This document shows positions 16,500-25,128 of a stretch of DNA of 64,000 bases, in pieces. Below the pieces are notes generated by a model that had not been told where the DNA came from, ran no database searches, and saw only the letters and a list, made by a program, of their open reading frames with translations. The translations under genes were made by a program, and so were the position numbers. Origin of the DNA: Bacillota bacterium (GTDB lineage: Bacteria; Bacillota; Clostridia; Acetivibrionales; DSM-1351); the NCBI GenBank assembly GCA_023398105.1, contig JAEWST010000103.1, positions 92,813 through 156,812 on the forward strand, written 5' to 3'. Within the stretch, counting starts at the first letter, position 1, and each line of letters begins with the position of its first letter.

Positions 16500-19400
16500 A
16501 TGTTTAAAAGAATTATTCCAATGATTTTAGTATTTAGCATAATACTATCTTCAATGATTTCTGTTTTTGCAGAATCTAGCTTTTCTGACATGCCAAAGAC
16601 TGATTATTGGTCATTTAGGGCTTTAAATGAGGCTGTAAACAATGGTTTAATAAATGGATATAATGGCAAAATTAATCCAAAAAATAATGTTACTCGTGCA
16701 CAATTAGCAGCGGTAATAAATAATGCATTTGGTGCAATAGAGACTGTAGATACATCCATATACAAGGATGTACCTAGCAATGCTTGGTATGCAAAAGAAA
16801 TGGGAATGGCAGTTAATATGGGAACTATTACAGGAGTTTCTACCAATAAACTTGCTCCTTTAGCTTTTGCTACAAGACAAGAAGCCTTTTGTATTATTGC
16901 CAAAGCTCTAAAGCTTAATGGCGGAGATGCACAAAATCTCAATAAATTTTCAGATAAGAATAAAATAGCCTCGTGGGCAACAGATTCGATAGCTTCCCTT
17001 GTTCAGGCTGGTTACATAAGTGGGTATGGTGGGAAAATTAATCCTACTGGAAAACTTACATTAGAAGAATTAGCTCAAGTTATGTCAAATATTATCCAAC
17101 AATATTTTTCGGTTTCAGGTGAGTATACTGAGGTGGCTCAGGGTAATGTGATGATTAATACTGAAAATGTTACTCTTAAAAACACTAAAATCAGTGGTGA
17201 TCTAATTGTAGGTGATGGGGCTGCCAATAGTGATATAACATTAGATAATGTGACTATAGGAGGAAGACTTGTAGTACGTGGTGGTGGTTCAAACTCAATT
17301 AAGCTTATAAACAACAGTAATGTAGGAAGTGTAATTATTGGAAAGTCATCTTCAGGAGCAATTCGTATTAAAACTGAAGAGGGTTGTAAAATTGATGTTG
17401 TATACATAGATGATGGTAAAGATGATGTAATAGTTGAAGGTGTTTTCAATCAAGTTGTTGTAAAATCAGAAACACCAGTTGTTATAAAGGATGCTGAAGT
17501 TAATGTAGTATCAGTAGCTGCTCAAGATGCAAGCGTAAAAATTGAAGGAAAATCAACTGTTCAAATAACTGAGGTACAAGAAAATGCAAAAAATTCTCAA
17601 ATAGAAGTAACAAAAGATGCAACTGTAAAGAAAGTTAATTCATCAGCTGACAATGTTGTTATAGATGGTGAAGGAAAAGTTGTAGAAGCAAATATAAGCG
17701 GAGACAATACACAAGTTAATACGGACAATACAGATTTAGTTGTTGAAAAAGGCACTATAGGTGTTATAGAAAACGGTAATTCTGTTGAGGATACTGGAGA
17801 ACCTGTTAAAACTGGTGAACCAACACCAGTGGTACCACCAGTGCCATCGTCATCAGGTGGTTCAGGCGGTTCAGGCGATTCAGGCGATTCAGGCGATTCA
17901 GACGATTCAGGACAAACATCTGATACAATTGAAGTTACCAGTGAAACACAATTGAAAGATGCCATGAATTTAGACAATATTTTTGACGTAATAATAACTG
18001 AAAATATTGTATTAACAGATAATCTAACTATAAAAAAGAATGTTAAAATTAATTCTGGCAAGCAGTTAACCTTAGCAACTGGAAAGAATTTAACTCTTGA
18101 CAGAAAAGAGTGGGTTGGTAACCCTGAGGATGAAAACTTTGTACAAGGTTATTGGGGATCATTGGATATTTGTGGAACATTAAATATTCCTACAGGTTCA
18201 ACTTTCTATAACTATACATATACACTTGTTAACGGCGGAAAAATAAAATGTTATGGAAATTATGTTGATATAAGTGGTGTTCAAGGCTTAGAATCTACGA
18301 ATTATGGGTTTTTAAGATTAGAAAACTCAATATTATACAATGAAGGAACCTTTGTTATTAGTGCAAATGTTGACGCATACTATTCTAATATTCAGCATTG
18401 CGACGGTAGATTTACAAATAATGGTGGTTTGAATGTAGTAAGCGGAAGCATAGAATCAAGTTCAGAATTCCATAATGCAGGATATTTGAAAATTATTGAT
18501 GAATATTCTTCTACAGATAGTTTTTGTAATATAAATTTTGGCAACAGTTTAACAGATGATTCTAACTGGATAGATTACACCGCTGCAGTTTACAATGAAA
18601 ATGCCTTATATAGAGTAGCTCAAAATCAAAATGACAAAATTATTGCTCTTGGAGATAAAGAAGCGACTAAAGGCTTTGAGAGATACAATCGTATTGATAT
18701 TTGCGAGAATATGACATTAAACAGTGATGTGACAATAAACAAAGCTGATGTTTGGGTTATAGAAAAACGGGAAAAACAGGAAAACGATGTTGAACAAGTA
18801 ATACCAGTAGAACTAATAAATAACGCTACTATATCATTGAATGATTGTATTTTACATGTAAATGGGAAGTTAATAAACAATGATACAATTATATTAGGTC
18901 AAACAATTAAAGAAGGTGAGCCTAGAATTTTTGGAGACATTCAAGTATGGCCAAGAGGACATTTCACTAATGATGGTACTGTAGATGTTAGAGAAGGCAT
19001 AATTCATAGAATGGATGATTTGAAACCAGCGGATACTGGGTTAACTGTTGTTAAGGCAATAATAGACGGTACTAAAAGCCTTAATTATTCTGACGTTGCA
19101 ATTGTTCATAACTTTGAAGGTTTAAAAAAAGCAGCAGTTACTGACAAAGCAATATATGAACGTATTGATATCATGAGACATGAGGAAATGAATGAAGCTG
19201 ATATTACAATTCAAGAAAATATAGATATTGATGCTGATATGTATATTGAATGGGGCTGTGGAATAGAAGTTCCTGAAGAGTACACATTGAATTTTGTTGG
19301 CGGTAATCATAATATTAGCAACAATGGTGATATCTGGGTGTACGGCAAATTAAATCTTGGTTCAAATAATGAATTCTATAATGAAGGCAAAATTCAAGTT

Positions 19401-21407
19401 GGTGGAATATTTGGCGACTTAACCGATAAATGTACATTTACAAATAACGGAACTATGGAAAACAGAAACTATATTGAGGTTCTATCAAACGGTTTATTTA
19501 CTAACAATGGTAATATCGATAACCGAGGCACAATTAAGGTTCAAGACGGTGAATTTAATGGAAGCGGCGTAGTATATGCAGATATGAATTCAAATATTCA
19601 AGGTGTTACAGGAAATGTAGTTGCAAAGGTTTATGATTATGAACAATTAATAAGTGCAATGGGCAATAGTTCTATCACCAACATTGTAATTGCAATGACT
19701 GTTGACCTTAAAGGTAATTTGAGTGTAGATAAGCCAATATCAATAGGCTATGATCGTGAATGGGGAGAGTTGAGAACCAACGGATATAAAATTACAATAC
19801 CTATGGGCAGCACACTAAATATAAATGAAGGTCGTTTAGTTATCAATGAAAACGGAAACGTAGATAACCAAGGTACAATAACAGTTGCGGAAAATGGATG
19901 CTTAAGAATTGAACAAGGGGGAACATTTGAGACAACAAACGATGTTGATATTAGAGGTCATTTAGATGTTTATGATCATCAGAACATTAATACCTATATA
20001 ACAGGTACTGGAAAAATAACCACGTATTCTGACAGAGCATGCTTAATAGAACGTATATTTGATATTTTGTATCAATTTAATGATCAAGATGGTTCTGTTA
20101 CTCCATCAGATATAGATGTAAACGCAAAACTTGTTCAACAAGCAGCTATTCAGAATAAGGTTTCTGATGTTATGGATTGGTTTACTTCTGATGGCAGGAA
20201 TGATGATAATATATACAGACATTATTCATATGCTACTATGATGCTAAATGAAATTGGTGTAACTGGTATTTCTGATTTGGAAACTCCAGAAAATCATCCT
20301 TACGCTAAAGTAACTTACGGATATGCTAAAGCAATTTTTGAACAAGTAGCTAATAAATTAGGGCTTGGAAATGAACAAAGTGTAAAGGATTTCATGGCTA
20401 CGCTAGACAGCATGAATAGTACAGATTATATAGATGATTTTGGTCAAGATAACTCGATAAACAAATTATACGTTGACTTTAGAACTGCACTATATCAAGC
20501 TACAGGAAAAATGTATGTAAGGGATTATGCTCAATTTCTGAGTGCAATAAGCGATAGCTACATTACAGATATTATAATTATTGGAGATGTTGACCTTAAT
20601 GCTGATATAACTGTAAATAAGTCAATATCAATAGGCAATGATCGGGAAGGTGGAGAGTTAAGAACCAACGGATATACAATTACAGTATCTATGGACAACA
20701 CACTAAATATAAATGAAGGTCGTTTAGTTATCAATGAAAACGGAAACGTAGATAACCAAGGTACAATAACAGTTGCGGAAAATGGATGCTTAAGAATTGA
20801 ACAAGGCGGAACACTAGAAACAGCAAATAATATTGATATTCGAGGTAATTTAGATGTTTATGATTATGATGGTATGAGTAGCTATATAACAGGTACTGGA
20901 AAAATAACAACATATTCTGACAGAGCACGCTTAATAGACCGCACGCTTGATATTTTGTATGAATTTAATGATCAAGAGGTTTCTATTACTTCTTCAGCTA
21001 TATCTGTAAGTGCAAGTGCAAGTATTACTTCACCTGCGGACATGGAATTAAAGGTTTCCGAGGTTAGGGATTGGTTTATTGGAGATGGAAAGAATGATGA
21101 TAATACCCGCAGACATTATGCATATGCTGCTATGATGCTAAATGGAATTGTAGCGTTTGATATTGCTGATTTGAATGCTCCAGAAAATAATCCTTACGCT
21201 AAAGTAACTTACGGATATGCTAAAGCAATTTTTGAACAAGTAGCTAATAAATTAGGGCTTGATGAAGCACCGAGTGTAGTGACTTTCATGACTACGCTAG
21301 ACAGCAAAGATAGTGCAGCTTATATAGATGATTTTGGTGAAATTAACTCTATGAACACATTATTTGATGACTTTTGGAATGCACTAAATGAAGCTGTATA
21401 TACTTAA
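16500..21407 (+). CDS. Large SLH-domain cell-surface protein with repeated beta-rich modules
   Basis: A 1635-residue protein. Residues 1-25 are a signal peptide (ending SVFAES). Three S-layer homology domains follow (about 27-77, 88-137, 149-203), which bind pyruvylated wall polymers. Residues 205-430 form a V/I/N-rich beta-solenoid-like stretch, followed by a Gly-Ser-Asp linker (about 445-475). The rest is repeated beta-rich segments with recurring patterns such as NNGTMENRNYIEVL and INEGRLVINENGNVDNQGTI, ending in modules with an alpha-helical piece (AKAIFEQVANKLGL). Two C-terminal modules of about 297 residues are near copies at DNA level. No catalytic motif was seen; adhesion or surface structure is likely. 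A terminator follows at 21453. Confidence 0.88.
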   Translation: MFKRIIPMILVFSIILSSMISVFAESSFSDMPKTDYWSFRALNEAVNNGLINGYNGKINPKNNVTRAQLAAVINNAFGAIETVDTSIYKDVPSNAWYAKEMGMAVNMGTITGVSTNKLAPLAFATRQEAFCIIAKALKLNGGDAQNLNKFSDKNKIASWATDSIASLVQAGYISGYGGKINPTGKLTLEELAQVMSNIIQQYFSVSGEYTEVAQGNVMINTENVTLKNTKISGDLIVGDGAANSDITLDNVTIGGRLVVRGGGSNSIKLINNSNVGSVIIGKSSSGAIRIKTEEGCKIDVVYIDDGKDDVIVEGVFNQVVVKSETPVVIKDAEVNVVSVAAQDASVKIEGKSTVQITEVQENAKNSQIEVTKDATVKKVNSSADNVVIDGEGKVVEANISGDNTQVNTDNTDLVVEKGTIGVIENGNSVEDTGEPVKTGEPTPVVPPVPSSSGGSGGSGDSGDSGDSDDSGQTSDTIEVTSETQLKDAMNLDNIFDVIITENIVLTDNLTIKKNVKINSGKQLTLATGKNLTLDRKEWVGNPEDENFVQGYWGSLDICGTLNIPTGSTFYNYTYTLVNGGKIKCYGNYVDISGVQGLESTNYGFLRLENSILYNEGTFVISANVDAYYSNIQHCDGRFTNNGGLNVVSGSIESSSEFHNAGYLKIIDEYSSTDSFCNINFGNSLTDDSNWIDYTAAVYNENALYRVAQNQNDKIIALGDKEATKGFERYNRIDICENMTLNSDVTINKADVWVIEKREKQENDVEQVIPVELINNATISLNDCILHVNGKLINNDTIILGQTIKEGEPRIFGDIQVWPRGHFTNDGTVDVREGIIHRMDDLKPADTGLTVVKAIIDGTKSLNYSDVAIVHNFEGLKKAAVTDKAIYERIDIMRHEEMNEADITIQENIDIDADMYIEWGCGIEVPEEYTLNFVGGNHNISNNGDIWVYGKLNLGSNNEFYNEGKIQVGGIFGDLTDKCTFTNNGTMENRNYIEVLSNGLFTNNGNIDNRGTIKVQDGEFNGSGVVYADMNSNIQGVTGNVVAKVYDYEQLISAMGNSSITNIVIAMTVDLKGNLSVDKPISIGYDREWGELRTNGYKITIPMGSTLNINEGRLVINENGNVDNQGTITVAENGCLRIEQGGTFETTNDVDIRGHLDVYDHQNINTYITGTGKITTYSDRACLIERIFDILYQFNDQDGSVTPSDIDVNAKLVQQAAIQNKVSDVMDWFTSDGRNDDNIYRHYSYATMMLNEIGVTGISDLETPENHPYAKVTYGYAKAIFEQVANKLGLGNEQSVKDFMATLDSMNSTDYIDDFGQDNSINKLYVDFRTALYQATGKMYVRDYAQFLSAISDSYITDIIIIGDVDLNADITVNKSISIGNDREGGELRTNGYTITVSMDNTLNINEGRLVINENGNVDNQGTITVAENGCLRIEQGGTLETANNIDIRGNLDVYDYDGMSSYITGTGKITTYSDRARLIDRTLDILYEFNDQEVSITSSAISVSASASITSPADMELKVSEVRDWFIGDGKNDDNTRRHYAYAAMMLNGIVAFDIADLNAPENNPYAKVTYGYAKAIFEQVANKLGLDEAPSVVTFMTTLDSKDSAAYIDDFGEINSMNTLFDDFWNALNEAVYT
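19811..19918 (+). repeat. Identical 108-bp block, first copy
   Basis: Base-for-base identical to 20699-20806, in frame inside the surface protein gene. It belongs to a module duplicated with an offset of 888-894 bases. Confidence 0.9.
20297..20367 (+). repeat. Identical 71-bp block, first copy
   Basis: Identical to 21191-21261 (offset 894). It encodes the helical PYAKVTYGYAKAIFEQVANK segment. The six-base difference in offset from the other block means an in-frame two-codon change. Confidence 0.9.
20699..20806 (+). repeat. Identical 108-bp block, second copy
   Basis: Second copy of 19811-19918 within the last module of the surface protein. Confidence 0.9.
21191..21261 (+). repeat. Identical 71-bp block, second copy
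   Basis: Second copy of 20297-20367 near the 3' end of the surface protein gene. Confidence 0.9.
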
Positions 21408-21452
21408 CACCTACAATTCAACTAGGAAAGTTGATTAATAATTCATCAACAG

Positions 21453-21497
21453 GTAGCTGCGATTATGAGTTTTTTTCATGTCGCAGCTACTTCTTTT
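21453..21497 (+). terminator. Intrinsic terminator of the surface protein gene
   Basis: A ten-base perfect stem GTAGCTGCGA / TCGCAGCTAC is followed by TTCTTTT. Confidence 0.85.
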
Positions 21498-21603
21498 GAA
21501 AAAGTATAAAATGGCATGGTGAGGGCTATAATGAAAGAAGGTTTGTTATAACTTGCGAAATATATGTTTCTTACACTTGAATTATTTACAAATAAAGTAT
21601 TGA

Positions 21604-21799
21604 TATAACGAGGCAAGAAAATGTCCCCCACTTCTATAAGTGGCGGGTACCACTTTGGTTATCAGGCGGTGAGAATATCTCCCGCCTCGATGAAACGCCG
21701 CTGAATGTAATAGCTCGAAAATAAAGTATGTACAAACAAGGAGCATTTTCGAGCTTGTATAAAATCGAAAAATTTCATTTTGAATCTAGGCGTTATAAT
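21604..21799 (+). repeat. Family A repeat, copy 2 (full length, with nested family B)
   Basis: It runs from TATAACGAGGC to CGCGTTATA-like ends (3' end TAGGCGTTATAATA). It contains the CCCACTT/AAGTGG hairpin, then GGCGG-t-GAG / CTC-CCGCC, then an inserted family B hairpin with 11-base arms AGCTCGAAAAT / ATTTTCGAGCT (21712-21755), then the conserved AATCGAAAAATTTCATTTTG tail. Confidence 0.9.
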
Positions 21800-21908
21800 A
21801 TGATAATTGACTTTTAGATTATGTGGTAATAGATATTGTTAATTGTCCTAAGATGCACATAACAAAAAATGCTTGCTTTTAACATTTATGTATGTTAATA
21901 TGTATATA

Positions 21909-21933
21909 GGCTTCGATTGAAGTCTGTTTTTTT
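21909..21933 (+). terminator. Small plus-strand terminator-like hairpin
   Basis: The stem GGCTTC / GAAGTC has a four-base loop followed by TGTTTTTTT. No gene ends here, so it may end readthrough or a short transcript. Confidence 0.5.
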
Positions 21934-21961
21934 AGGAATACAAAGTTACAAAATACACATA

Positions 21962-22041
21962 ACAAAAAAGAACCATGAAGTTGGAGCTTCATAGTTCTGA
22001 AATCTAGTGAACAGATATGGAACCGTTCACAAATACTAAGT
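21962..22041 (-). ncRNA. Candidate small RNA divergent from the restriction-modification operon
   Basis: On the minus strand a promoter TTGAAA (22077-22072), 18-base spacer and TATAAT (22053-22048) would start a transcript near 22041. A first hairpin has arms GTGAAC / GTTCAC. It ends at a terminator with stem GAACTATGAAG / CTTCATGGTTC followed by TTTTTTG. The length would be about 80 bases. No open frame of note lies inside. It is read away from the half-S gene; its promoter sits within the leader of that gene. Confidence 0.55.
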
Positions 22042-22098
22042 AGATTTATTATAGCATAATTGGTTCATAGGTTTCAATTGTTAGGAAAGGAGAAATCT

Positions 22099-22761
22099 AT
22101 GACAAACAAAGAAAAAGACGAGAAGAAAGAAGATAGAACAGGAGAGGAAACATTGAGATTAGATGAGTTAGCAACAGTTAAAACTGGCTTAGTTCTTGCA
22201 AGAAAACAAGCAAAACACCCATCTGATGAGATAGCAAATTATCGGCAACTAAATTTAAAAGCAATTAATGCAAAAGGATACATTGATGCTGAATATTTAG
22301 AGGAATTTATTGCAAATGAGAGACTAAGAGCAGAGTATCTAACCCAACCAGGAGATATTATTGTACGATTAACAACGCCATATACTGCAGTGTTGATTGA
22401 TGCTGATTTTGCAGGTCTGGTAATACCTTCACACTTTGTTGTTATTAGAACCAAAGGTAAGAAGTTATTGCCTGAATATTTGTATTGGTTACTTAATACA
22501 GAGAAAATAAAGAATAAAATATTAGAAAATATAAGTAGTGTGATGATAGGAACGGTTAAGCCAGCGTCTTATGCCAATATTAATATTGATATTGAGGTAT
22601 TGTCAATTAAAGAACAACGAAAGATTGCTGAATTAAATATGTTAGCAAAAAGGGAAATTCATTTACTAGAACGCTTAATGGGACAGAAGGAATTGTATTA
22701 TAAAGAGGCAATCATTAAAGTAGAGAAGGAAATGAGGAGCAAAAAGCATGAAAACAACTAA
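22099..22761 (+). CDS. Short type I restriction specificity-like protein (half S subunit)
   Basis: A 220-residue protein with a charged N-terminus and then one target-recognition-like domain (LRLDELATVKTG..., PGDIIVRLTTPYTAVLID) and one C-terminal helix region (IKEQRKIAELNMLAKREIHLL) like those of HsdS. A full HsdS carries two such halves; the complete one is at 25125. The start is ATG 22099 behind GGAAAGGAG. It overlaps hsdM by 14 bases. It may pair with the system as an alternative or regulatory specificity part, as half-S proteins can dimerise; this is not shown by the sequence. Confidence 0.8.
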   Translation: MTNKEKDEKKEDRTGEETLRLDELATVKTGLVLARKQAKHPSDEIANYRQLNLKAINAKGYIDAEYLEEFIANERLRAEYLTQPGDIIVRLTTPYTAVLIDADFAGLVIPSHFVVIRTKGKKLLPEYLYWLLNTEKIKNKILENISSVMIGTVKPASYANINIDIEVLSIKEQRKIAELNMLAKREIHLLERLMGQKELYYKEAIIKVEKEMRSKKHENN

Positions 22762-24277
22762 AAGTGATATAGAAAGAGTATTATGGAAAGCTTGTGATAG
22801 TTTTAGAGGGAAGATAGATAGTTCAAGATATAAGGATTATATTTTATCAATGCTTTTTGTGAAGTATTTAAGTGATGTATGTGCAGAGACAAAAGAAAAG
22901 TACATGAAGCAGTATGCAGGAGATGAACAAAGGGTAGAAAGAGCGATGAGTAGAGAGCCTTTCATGCTTGATGAGGATTCAACCTTTGATTATCTTTATA
23001 AAAATAGAACTGACGGGGAAATTGGACAGAAGATTAATGTTGCATTAAATAATATTGAAGAGCATAATAGTGGGAAATTAAGAAATGTATTTCGTGCAAT
23101 TGATTTTAATTCAACAGTAGATTTTGGAGAAAAGAAGGAAAAGAATGCAACTCTTAAGAATGTGCTGGAGGATTTTAATTCTCTTAACTTAAGACCGTCA
23201 ATGCTAGAAAGTAATGATATTATTGGTGATGCTTATGAATATATGATTGCAAACTTTGCTTCAGATGCAGGAAAAAAAGGTGGCGAATTCTTTACACCAA
23301 GTCAAGTATCTAAGCTAGTGGCAACACTTGTAGAACCTCAAGAGAACGATAGGATTTATGACCCTACTTGTGGAAGTGGTGGTTTGCTTTTAAAAGCTTA
23401 TAACAAAGCGAATACCAATAAGGTTGCAATCTACGGACAGGAAAAGAACATGCAGACATGGGCACTTTGTAGCATGAATATGTTCTTGCACGGAATTGAT
23501 GACGCAAAAATATGGCAAGGTGATACATTGGCTAATCCTCAGAATATTGAAGATGACAAGCTGATGAAATTTCAGGTAGTAGTTGCAAATCCGCCTTTTA
23601 GCTTGGATAAATGGGATAGTGGTTTCTTAGCAGATGTTACAGATGATAAAAAGAAATCAAAGATGACTGCTGAATTGGATATTTATCATAGATTTGATTG
23701 GGGAGTACCACCATCAAGTAAAGGAGACTATGCATTTATCCTTCACATGCTAAATAGTTTAGATGCTGACAATGGGAGAATGGGAGTTGTATTGCCTCAT
23801 GGTGTATTGTTTAGAGGTGCATCAGAGGGTAGAATCAGACAACAGATTATAGAATTTAATTTATTAGATGCTGTAATAGGTCTGCCTGCTAACTTGTTTT
23901 ATGGAACATCAATTCCTGCTTGTGTATTGATATTTAAAAAGAATCGTAAACGCCGGAATGTATTGTTTATAGATGCTAGTGGAGATGGAAATTTTGAAAA
24001 GGGAAAAAATCAAAATGTTTTAAGGGATGCGGATATTGAAAAAATAGTAGAGACATATAAGGCTTATCAGTCTAAAGATAAATATTCCTATGTTGCTTCA
24101 TTAGATGAAATAAAAGAAAATGATTTCAATTTAAATATACCTCGTTATGTGGATACGTTTGAAGAAGAGGAAATGATTGACATTGATGAAGTGCGTTCTA
24201 ATATTGCCAATATTGAAAAAGAACTAAAAGAAGTACAGGCACAGATGGACGAGTATCTAAAGGAGCTAGGATTATGA
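22748..24277 (+). CDS. hsdM: Type I restriction-modification methyltransferase subunit M
   Basis: A 509-residue N6-adenine DNA methyltransferase. The N-terminal helical HsdM domain (about 1-140) is followed by GGEFFTPSQVSKL, the AdoMet motif DPTCGSGG (205-212) and the catalytic NPPF (281-284). Normal length. It methylates adenine in the sequence chosen by the S subunit and forms M2S1 (protection) or R2M2S1 (restriction) complexes. It overlaps the half-S gene upstream and the dinD-like gene downstream by four bases, so the locus is one operon. Confidence 0.96.
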   Translation: MKTTKSDIERVLWKACDSFRGKIDSSRYKDYILSMLFVKYLSDVCAETKEKYMKQYAGDEQRVERAMSREPFMLDEDSTFDYLYKNRTDGEIGQKINVALNNIEEHNSGKLRNVFRAIDFNSTVDFGEKKEKNATLKNVLEDFNSLNLRPSMLESNDIIGDAYEYMIANFASDAGKKGGEFFTPSQVSKLVATLVEPQENDRIYDPTCGSGGLLLKAYNKANTNKVAIYGQEKNMQTWALCSMNMFLHGIDDAKIWQGDTLANPQNIEDDKLMKFQVVVANPPFSLDKWDSGFLADVTDDKKKSKMTAELDIYHRFDWGVPPSSKGDYAFILHMLNSLDADNGRMGVVLPHGVLFRGASEGRIRQQIIEFNLLDAVIGLPANLFYGTSIPACVLIFKKNRKRRNVLFIDASGDGNFEKGKNQNVLRDADIEKIVETYKAYQSKDKYSYVASLDEIKENDFNLNIPRYVDTFEEEEMIDIDEVRSNIANIEKELKEVQAQMDEYLKELGL

Positions 24278-25128
24278 GTGATATCATAAAATATAATGAT
24301 CAAACATTTGAATCAATAAAGCATATTAATGAAAATGGTCAAGAGTTTTGGTATGCAAGAGAATTACAAGTGGTTTTTGATTATTCACAATGGAGACGAT
24401 TTAACGATGTAATAGAAAGAGCAAAAGTTGCATGCGAGAATAGTGGAAATAGAATTGAAGAACATTTTGCCGAGGTTGGCAAAACGATAGAAATGCCTAA
24501 AAACGCTCAAAAAGAAATTTTGGATTTTGAATTATCAAGATATGCTTGCTATTTGATTGTAATGAATGGCGATTCAAGAAAAGACGTTATAGCTATTGGA
24601 CAAACTTATTTTGCAGTAAAAACTAGACAACAGGAATTAATTGAAGATTATGAAAATCTTGATGAGGAACAGAAGAGGCTTGCAATCCGTAATGAAATGA
24701 AATTACATAACAAATCCCTTGCAGATGCTGCAAAAAATGCTGGAGTAGCAGATGCAAAAGATTATGCAATATTTCAAAATAGAGGATATCAAGGACTATA
24801 TGGTGGATTGGGTGCAAAGGAAATTCATGCGAGAAAAGGATTGAAAAAGAGTCAACAGATACTTGACCATATGGGAAGCACAGAGCTTGCAGCAAATCTA
24901 TTCCGTGCAACACAGACAGATGAAAAGCTTAGACGAGAAAATATTCAAGGAAAAAAAGAAGCTGGGGACGCTCATTTCGAGGTAGGAACAAAGGTAAGGC
25001 AGACAATTGCTGAATTGGGTGGAACTATGCCAGAAGACTTGCCAACACCAACTAAGAGCATCAAGCAGATTGAGAAAGAAGAATCAAAACGAATAGAACA
25101 GCTACAGAATGGTGGTGAATACAATTGA
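24274..25128 (+). CDS. dinD: DinD-like DNA damage-inducible protein D
   Basis: A 284-residue protein with the N-terminal KilA-N/BRO-like part typical of DinD (FWYARELQVVFDYSQWRRF, then FELSRYACYLIVMNGD) and the C-terminal region YQGLYGGLGAKEIHARKG. In E. coli DinD inhibits RecA filament function, and homologues often lie inside type I restriction loci. It overlaps hsdM by four bases and hsdS by four bases. Its function in the locus is unknown; control of RecA during restriction-induced damage is a plausible guess. Confidence 0.9.
   Translation: MSDIIKYNDQTFESIKHINENGQEFWYARELQVVFDYSQWRRFNDVIERAKVACENSGNRIEEHFAEVGKTIEMPKNAQKEILDFELSRYACYLIVMNGDSRKDVIAIGQTYFAVKTRQQELIEDYENLDEEQKRLAIRNEMKLHNKSLADAAKNAGVADAKDYAIFQNRGYQGLYGGLGAKEIHARKGLKKSQQILDHMGSTELAANLFRATQTDEKLRRENIQGKKEAGDAHFEVGTKVRQTIAELGGTMPEDLPTPTKSIKQIEKEESKRIEQLQNGGEYN

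Noticed and set aside
17597..18061. Long proline/serine-rich minus-strand frame inside the surface protein gene
   Set aside because: It is the mirror of the Gly-Ser-Asp linker and repeats on the coding strand, with no start signal of its own.
21604..21799. Family A as a CRISPR or group II intron part
   Set aside because: Copies are dispersed singly over 60 kb, with no spacer series and no reverse transcriptase or domain V-like helix.
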